From NCBI GenBank assembly GCA_963708545.1, contig CAVPUD010000118.1, positions 1-27,765 of the forward strand: 27,765 nucleotides of DNA, read 5' to 3'. This DNA comes from Extensimonas sp963708545. GTDB taxonomy: Bacteria > Pseudomonadota > Gammaproteobacteria > Burkholderiales > Burkholderiaceae_C. The notes below the pieces were generated by a model. That model was not told where the DNA came from and made no database searches. It worked only from the letters and a program-made list of their open reading frames with translations. Below are positions 23,252-27,765 of the stretch, piece by piece; within the stretch, counting starts at the first letter, position 1; the number at the start of each line of letters is the position of its first letter. Both the position numbers and the translations under genes were made by a program.

Positions 23252-24511
23252 ATGACAGCTCCCACCACGATCCAGCTCATCGGCGCTGTGCTATTCGGCC
23301 TGGCCGTGCTGCACACGTTTTCGACCAAGCTCTTCGAGCACCTTGCGCACACGCAGCCGCGGCATGCGGGCATCTGGCATCTGCTCGGTGAGGTCGAGGT
23401 GGTGTTCGGCTTCTGGGCCATGGTGTTGATGCTGTGCATGTATGCCCTGCTGGGCACGCACGAGGCCACGGCCTACCTGGAGTCGCGCAATTTCACCGAG
23501 TCCATGTTCGTTTTTGCCATCATGGTGATCGCGGGCACGCGGCCGGTGCTGGAGTTGGCCGGGGTCAGCGTGCGTCTGGTGGCGCGCTTTTTGCCGCTGC
23601 CGGACGGCATGGCGATGTATTTCCTCGTGCTCGCCTTCGTGCCGCTGCTGGGCTCGTTCATCACCGAGCCCGCCGCCATGACCCTGGCCGCGCTAATGCT
23701 GCGCGACCTGCTGTTTTCACGCCAGGTGTCGTCCAAGCTGAAATACGTCACGGTGGGCGTGCTGTTCGTGAACGTCTCCATCGGCGGCACGCTCACGCCG
23801 TTTGCGGCGCCGCCCGTGCTCATGGTGGCCACGACCTGGAACTGGGACTTGTGGTTCATGCTGGGCCATTTTGGCTGGAAAGCGGCGCTGGCCGTGGTGT
23901 TCAACGCGGCCTCGGCGATGCTGCTGTTTCGCAACGAAGTCGCCCACATGTCCGCCAAACCTGCGCGCAAGCAAGCCCGTGTGCCGCTGTCCGTGGTGCT
24001 CGTGCATTTGCTGTTTCTGGCGCTGGTAGTGGTGCTTGCGCACCACCCGACGGTCTTCATGGGCCTGTTTCTGTTCTTTCTGGGCTTTACTGCGGCTTAC
24101 CCGCAGCACCAAAACCCGCTGATCCTGCGTGAGGCCCTGCTCGTGGCCTTTTTCCTCGCGGGGCTGGTGGTGCTGGGCGGCTTGCAACAATGGTGGCTGC
24201 AGCCCGTGCTCACAAGCCTGGACTCGCACACTGTGTTCTTCGCGGCAACGGCGCTCACGGCCATCACCGACAACGCCGCACTGACTTACCTGGCCACCCT
24301 GGTCGAAGGGCTGAGCCCGGACTTCAAAATCTCGCTGGTCGCCGGGGCTGTCACAGGCGGCGGCCTGACGCTGATTGCCAACGCCCCCAACCCCGCGGGC
24401 GCCGCCATCCTCAAGGAAAAGTTTGCCGACAACGCCATCCATCCGCTGGGCCTGCTGATCGCCGCGCTGCCGCCCACGCTCGTGGCCGTGCTGGCGTTCC
24501 AGGTGCTGTGA
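23252..24511 (+). CDS. Putative Na+/H+ antiporter, PF07399 type
   Basis: Multi-pass inner-membrane protein of the family annotated as putative Na+/H+ antiporter (PF07399). The ATG at 23252 gives 419 residues with about 11 hydrophobic segments. Conserved patches include FHxS/TKLFEHLAH near the N-terminus, FAIMVIAGTRPVLEL, LGSFITEPAAMTLAALML, a TPFAAPPVLMVA half-loop, LTAITDNAALTYLATLVEGL and ANAPNPAGAAIL. The ions carried are not proven for this family. No Shine-Dalgarno sequence precedes the ATG (the 40 bases before it are C/A-rich), and the frame is open back to the toxin start at 23000. A 503-residue fusion read from the antitoxin-toxin operon is therefore possible. It converges with the exchanger gene 15 bp downstream. 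Confidence 0.85.
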   Translation: MTAPTTIQLIGAVLFGLAVLHTFSTKLFEHLAHTQPRHAGIWHLLGEVEVVFGFWAMVLMLCMYALLGTHEATAYLESRNFTESMFVFAIMVIAGTRPVLELAGVSVRLVARFLPLPDGMAMYFLVLAFVPLLGSFITEPAAMTLAALMLRDLLFSRQVSSKLKYVTVGVLFVNVSIGGTLTPFAAPPVLMVATTWNWDLWFMLGHFGWKAALAVVFNAASAMLLFRNEVAHMSAKPARKQARVPLSVVLVHLLFLALVVVLAHHPTVFMGLFLFFLGFTAAYPQHQNPLILREALLVAFFLAGLVVLGGLQQWWLQPVLTSLDSHTVFFAATALTAITDNAALTYLATLVEGLSPDFKISLVAGAVTGGGLTLIANAPNPAGAAILKEKFADNAIHPLGLLIAALPPTLVAVLAFQVL

Positions 24512-24526
24512 TCCTCGTCCAAACGG

Positions 24527-25531
24527 TCATTGGCCGTGCGAAAACTGCAGCACGGCGTTGAGCAGGTACAAGCCGAGCAGCGCGATGCTGGCCCAGCTGC
24601 CCAGGTGCAGCACACGCGAGACGGGTCGGTAAGCCAGCGCCACCACTACGGCACCGCTCATCACGCAGGCGCAGAGAGCGGACAACACATGGATGGGCGC
24701 CACGTGCAAATACAGCACCCCGGGGCGGAAGGCGATGTCGTCTATGGCCAGAATCAAAATGTCGAACAGATTGCTGCCCAGCAGGTTGCCCACGGCCAGG
24801 TCGATGGCGCCTATGCGCACGGCCCCCCAGGTGGTGGCAAGCTCCGGCACCGAGGTAGCCAGCGCCACGAACAAGGTGCCCACGAAAGAATCCGACCAGC
24901 CCATGATCCGCGCCAGCTCCACGCCGATCAAGGGCAGCCAGATGCCGCTGCCGACGATCACCATGGCCGCCAGCGCATAGCCGGTCAACGCCACCTTGAG
25001 GGATACGGCGGGGCGCTGCGCCTCGGCCGCAGGGCGATCGCGCTGCTCTGCGAGGTACATGGTGCGCATGGCCAGGGCATACAGTGCCAGCAGCACCAGA
25101 CTGCCCCAACTGACGTGGCCCACGCTGGGCAGAAAGCCTAGGGTACTGGCCAGCATCACCAGCGCCGCCATGGCCAGCAGGATGGCGCCAAACCCCGCCG
25201 ACAAAATGTGCCCGCTGCTGGCCACGGCGTACACGGCGCCGCGGCGATAGACCACATCCACCAGCGCCAGGATGGCCAGGTTGAACACACAGCTGCCCAG
25301 GACGTCGCCGACCGCCATGTTGGGAGATTGCGCCACCGTGACGGCGCTCAGGCCCGTCACCAGCTCCGGCAGCGAGGTGACGGTGCCCACCAGAACCACG
25401 CCCACCCAGCTGCGCGACAGCCCCGTCCACGCCGCGATCGCATCGCCATAGCGGATCAGACGCACACCCGCAAAGCCGATCACGGCGACGCAAAACGCAA
25501 ATTGCAGCCACACTTCCAACCATGCAGGCAT
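24527..25531 (-). CDS. Cation/Ca2+ exchanger family membrane protein
   Basis: Sodium/calcium exchanger superfamily (PF01699 twice, YrbG/CaxA-like), an inner-membrane antiporter. The ATG at 25531 has GAGGAG upstream and gives 334 residues. An ATG at 25552 would add seven residues. There are about ten hydrophobic segments in two inverted halves. The alpha-1 repeat is GTVTSLPELVTG with GDVLGSCVFN (49-84). The alpha-2 repeat is ALATSVPELATT with GNLLGSNLFD (222-256). Both keep the Glu of the PEL motif that coordinates the cation. The second half ends with an unusual AIDDIAF. It is convergent with the PF07399 antiporter gene, so two cation transporters are side by side but not co-transcribed. Confidence 0.9.
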   Translation of the reverse strand: MPAWLEVWLQFAFCVAVIGFAGVRLIRYGDAIAAWTGLSRSWVGVVLVGTVTSLPELVTGLSAVTVAQSPNMAVGDVLGSCVFNLAILALVDVVYRRGAVYAVASSGHILSAGFGAILLAMAALVMLASTLGFLPSVGHVSWGSLVLLALYALAMRTMYLAEQRDRPAAEAQRPAVSLKVALTGYALAAMVIVGSGIWLPLIGVELARIMGWSDSFVGTLFVALATSVPELATTWGAVRIGAIDLAVGNLLGSNLFDILILAIDDIAFRPGVLYLHVAPIHVLSALCACVMSGAVVVALAYRPVSRVLHLGSWASIALLGLYLLNAVLQFSHGQ

Positions 25532-25620
25532 GACTTCTCCTCTCTCGGCCAATGCCGGGGAAGTTTAGGACCTGCGCTCTTGCCTGACCAATTCGCTTGC
25601 CCATGCGCGCGGCAGCACGC

Positions 25621-25643
25621 TCCGAATCCGCATCGAATTCGGA
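25621..25643. promoter_or_regulatory. Inverted repeat upstream of the exchanger gene
   Basis: A 7-bp inverted repeat TCCGAAT/ATTCGGA (25621-25627 with 25637-25643, 9-base spacer) lies in the divergent gap between the exchanger gene and serB. It could be a regulator-binding site. Nothing else recognisable is in this 291-bp gap. Confidence 0.25.
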
Positions 25644-25822
25644 CTTCATGCAGTGATCAAGCGCGTCGTCAGCTACGCATTCAATAGTGCACCACGCAGA
25701 CCGCCATGAGACTGCGCTGCACCGGCGCACAGCTACCGCTTGTGCACGCCAAGGCAGCATAGGCAGCGCCGCGCCCCGGCAGCGGGGGTCTAAGATATGC
25801 AGCTTTGCTTTCAGCGCCGCCC

Positions 25823-26539
25823 ATGACCCCAGCCATCGAATTTGCCCCCGGCCTCACCGTGCGCGGCATTCAGCCACCGCTGCGTCTGGCGGACTACAGG
25901 CTCATCGCCTTTGACATGGATTCGACGCTGATCAACATCGAATGCGTGGACGAGATCGCCGACGCCGTGGGCCGCAAGGCCGAGGTCGCCGCGATCACCG
26001 AAGCAGCCATGCGCGGCGAGATCGCCGACTTCAAGGAGAGCCTGCGCCGGCGCGTGGCCCTGCTGCGCGGCGTGCGCGTGGCCGACATGGAGCGCATCTA
26101 TGCCGAGCGCCTGCGCCTGAACCCCGGCGCGCAGGCGCTCATCGCCGCCGCCAGGGCCGCAGGGCTCAAAACCCTGCTGGTGTCGGGCGGCTTCACCTTT
26201 TTCGCCGAGCGCGTGGCTGCACGGCTGGGCATGGACTTTGTGCGCGCCAACGTGCTGGAGGTCGAGGATGGCCAACTCACGGGGCGCATGGTCGATCAGC
26301 CCTGGGGCGACATCGTCGATGGCGCGATGAAGCGCGACACCCTGCTGGCCACCTGCACGCAACTGGGCTGCACGGGCACGCAGGCCATCGCCGTGGGCGA
26401 CGGCGCGAACGACCTGCCCATGATGGCCGCCGCGGGCCTGGCCGTGGCCTACCACGCCAAACCCGTGGTGCGCGCACAGGCCCATGTGGCCATCGACGAG
26501 GGCGGGCTGGACCGGCTGCTCGAAGTCGTGCGGCCTTGA
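25823..26539 (+). CDS. serB: Phosphoserine phosphatase SerB
   Basis: HAD-family enzyme that removes phosphate from O-phosphoserine, the last step of serine synthesis. The ATG at 25823 gives 238 residues. A TTG at 25805 is a less likely alternative. The active site has DMDST with nucleophile Asp31 and acid/base Asp33, the substrate Glu in NIECVDE, Ser121 in LLVSGGFTFFA, Lys170 and the metal-binding Asp193 and Asp197 in VGDGANDLPM. There is no N-terminal ACT domain, as in many betaproteobacterial SerB proteins. The 3' end is followed within a few bases by a short dispersed repeat and the second full palindromic element. Confidence 0.95.
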   Translation: MTPAIEFAPGLTVRGIQPPLRLADYRLIAFDMDSTLINIECVDEIADAVGRKAEVAAITEAAMRGEIADFKESLRRRVALLRGVRVADMERIYAERLRLNPGAQALIAAARAAGLKTLLVSGGFTFFAERVAARLGMDFVRANVLEVEDGQLTGRMVDQPWGDIVDGAMKRDTLLATCTQLGCTGTQAIAVGDGANDLPMMAAAGLAVAYHAKPVVRAQAHVAIDEGGLDRLLEVVRP

Positions 26540-26596
26540 ATTACTCTCGTTTTGATAGCTGCCAGCGCTTGTCCATAAATCGTTAGAGGCCAATTT
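26540..26596 (+). repeat. Short dispersed repeat after serB
   Basis: AT-rich copy beginning directly after the serB stop codon. It shares TTTTGATAGCTGC, then AGCGCTTG and a GTTAGAGGCCAATTT end with the copies at 17005 and in hpnE. The second hairpin has decayed (GCGCTT faces AAATCG). It abuts the left end of the full palindromic element. Confidence 0.65.
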
Positions 26597-26773
26597 ACCC
26601 AGATTGTTCATTAGGACGTGGGATGATGGCGAGGCGGGTGGCGAGGCAGTTTGGTCGCGGCTGAGAAGCCCATGGCCGGTGCCATGGGCGCCGAAGCAGC
26701 GGCCAAAATGACCGTCAGCCGTCCGCCAGCGCCCGCGTAGGTGCGCAGCACCGCCTCATGGACAATCTGGGTT
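26597..26773 (+). mobile_element. Full-length 177-bp palindromic element (MITE/REP-like), copy 2
   Basis: The same element as at 19678, in the same orientation and also directly after a plus-strand gene plus short repeat. Terminal inverted repeats lie at 26597-26615 and 26754-26773. The central 9-bp stem (26668-26676 with 26681-26689, CGGT loop) differs from copy 1 by a T-A to C-G change on both sides of the stem. The small right-end hairpin GGTGC-GCA-GCACC keeps its stem and varies in the loop. It marks the last position with typical host sequence before the foreign-looking icd region. Confidence 0.85.
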
Positions 26774-26945
26774 TAATTCAAATTTTCAGCAGCGCAAACA
26801 TCTGCCGTCAACCCTGCCACGCCGGCCCCATCCGTGAACGGCATCGGCAACGCCGTCGATGTCAAGCGGGTTATCGACGCCAGACATCCATAATGCTATA
26901 TCGCTGCGACAGCTTTTTTTATCCAGTCCGAAACGAGGAAGCAGC
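26774..26945. other. Upstream region of icd and junction to atypical sequence
   Basis: 172 bp between the palindromic element and icd. The last part contains A/T-rich CATAATGCTATAT, which could hold a -10 element, and AACGAGGAA before the icd start codon. Somewhere here base composition and codon character change. I cannot place the exact join. Confidence 0.35.
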
Positions 26946-27765
26946 ATGAGCAAGATCAAGGTCAAAAACCCCGTCGTTGAACTCGATGGCGACGAAATGA
27001 CGCGCATCATCTGGCAGATGATCCGCGAAAAACTGATCCTTCCCTATCTGGACGTGGATTTGAAATATTATGATCTTGGCATGGAGAATCGCGACGCCAC
27101 CAATGATCAGGTCACCATTGATTCGGCCGAGGCGATAAAGAAATATGGCGTGGGCGTAAAATGCGCCACCATCACCCCGGACGAGGAACGGGTGAAGGAA
27201 TTCGGCCTGAAAAAAATGTGGAAATCGCCCAACGGCACCATCCGCAACATTCTGGGCGGCACGGTATTCCGTGAACCGATCATCATGCAGAATGTGCCGC
27301 GCCTGGTGCCGGGCTGGACCCAGCCCATCGTGATCGGCCGTCATGCGTTTGGCGATCAGTACAAGGCGACGGATTTTGTCGTGCCAGGGCCGGGCAAACT
27401 GACCATGACCTTTACGCCGGATGATGGCGGCAAGCCGGTGCAGTATGAGGTGTTTGATTTCCCCGGCGGCGGCGTCGCCATGGGCATGTACAATCTGGAT
27501 GAATCGATCCGCGATTTCGCGCATGCCTGCCTGAATTACGGGTTGCAGCGCAAATGGCCGGTCTATCTGTCCACCAAGAACACGATTCTCAAGGCCTATG
27601 ACGGGCGCTTCAAGGATCTGTTCCAGGAAGTGTTCGATAGTCATTATGCGGATGGTTTCAAGAAAGCCGGCATTATTTACGAACACCGGCTGATCGACGA
27701 CATGGTTGCGGCCGCGATGAAATGGAGCGGCGGCTTCGTGTGGGCCTGCAAGAATTATGACGGTG
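26946..27765 (+). CDS. icd: NADP-dependent isocitrate dehydrogenase, 3' end outside window
   Basis: Converts isocitrate to 2-oxoglutarate and CO2 with NADP+. 273 of about 400 residues are visible. It is the eukaryote/alphaproteobacterium-like dimeric type, not the E. coli type. The start is KNPVVELDGDEMTR. The substrate site has Ser94, Asn96, Arg100, Arg109 and Arg132 in KSPNGTIRNILGGTVFREPI and GRHAFGDQY, at the same numbers as in human IDH1, and Lys211 and Asp251 are present. The ATG at 26946 follows GAGGA. The codons use many GAT, AAT, TAT and ATT, unlike the strongly GC-ending neighbours, and the protein resembles those of sphingomonads and relatives as I remember them. It is either transferred or joined in assembly. 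Confidence 0.93.
   Translation, partial: MSKIKVKNPVVELDGDEMTRIIWQMIREKLILPYLDVDLKYYDLGMENRDATNDQVTIDSAEAIKKYGVGVKCATITPDEERVKEFGLKKMWKSPNGTIRNILGGTVFREPIIMQNVPRLVPGWTQPIVIGRHAFGDQYKATDFVVPGPGKLTMTFTPDDGGKPVQYEVFDFPGGGVAMGMYNLDESIRDFAHACLNYGLQRKWPVYLSTKNTILKAYDGRFKDLFQEVFDSHYADGFKKAGIIYEHRLIDDMVAAAMKWSGGFVWACKNYDG

Noticed and set aside
26919..27686. A 255-codon open frame opposite icd
   Set aside because: The plus strand encodes isocitrate dehydrogenase with all substrate-binding residues, so the minus frame is a shadow.

Overview
The window looks like a GC-rich betaproteobacterial chromosome, order Burkholderiales and probably Comamonadaceae. The basis is the gene order (tRNA-Leu, tig, clpP, clpX, lon), the protein types, and a short dispersed AT-rich repeat that I associate from memory with Comamonadaceae. 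The two ends differ from the rest. The left end carries part of a tyrosine recombinase of lower GC. The right end carries the first two thirds of an isocitrate dehydrogenase that looks alphaproteobacterial and has clearly different codon use.

Layout. 1-738: 3' part of an integrase gene facing the 3' end of tRNA-Cys, as at the edge of a tRNA-integrated island. 769-1105: tRNA-Gly(GCC) and tRNA-Cys(GCA) on the minus strand with promoter and terminator, then the lon terminator. 1176-7294: the protein quality-control block on the minus strand, read as tRNA-Leu(UAG), tig, clpP, clpX, lon. 7428-12399: the squalene genes hpnC, hpnD and hpnE on the plus strand, with hpnC separated from hpnD-hpnE by an oppositely oriented chemotaxis receptor gene. 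12390-14250: a minus-strand operon of a YigB-like HAD phosphatase, a DUF2189 membrane protein and a DUF2788 membrane protein. 14462-20721: plus-strand genes for a ferric-reductase-like flavocytochrome, a ferrochelatase gene (hemH) with a one-base frameshift, a LonB/YcbZ-type protease and a DUF2889 protein. 20771-25531: a second FtsH-type protease, an AbrB-like antitoxin with a broken PIN toxin, a PF07399 antiporter and a cation/Ca2+ exchanger. 25823-26539: serB. 26946-end: partial icd.

The most unusual content is in the repeats. (1) A palindromic element of about 178 bp with about 20-bp terminal inverted repeats occurs twice in full (19678-19855, 26597-26773), once truncated in the PIN toxin gene (about 23132-23199) and once decayed upstream of hpnD (about 10058-10143). 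Its central hairpin shows a compensatory base-pair change between the two full copies. It has no coding capacity and looks like a MITE or REP-type element. (2) A shorter AT-rich repeat with two small hairpins lies directly after the stop codons of hemH, lonB and serB. Two related AT-rich segments appear to be translated in frame inside hpnC and hpnE. Both full-length elements sit immediately next to a copy of the short repeat.

Functionally the window combines ATP-dependent proteolysis (ClpXP, Lon, LonB-type, a second FtsH) with trigger factor, squalene synthesis from farnesyl diphosphate, heme and iron redox proteins, cation transport and serine synthesis. I see no complete new multi-gene defence or biosynthetic system. 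The novelty candidates are the repeat families and the gene changes associated with them.
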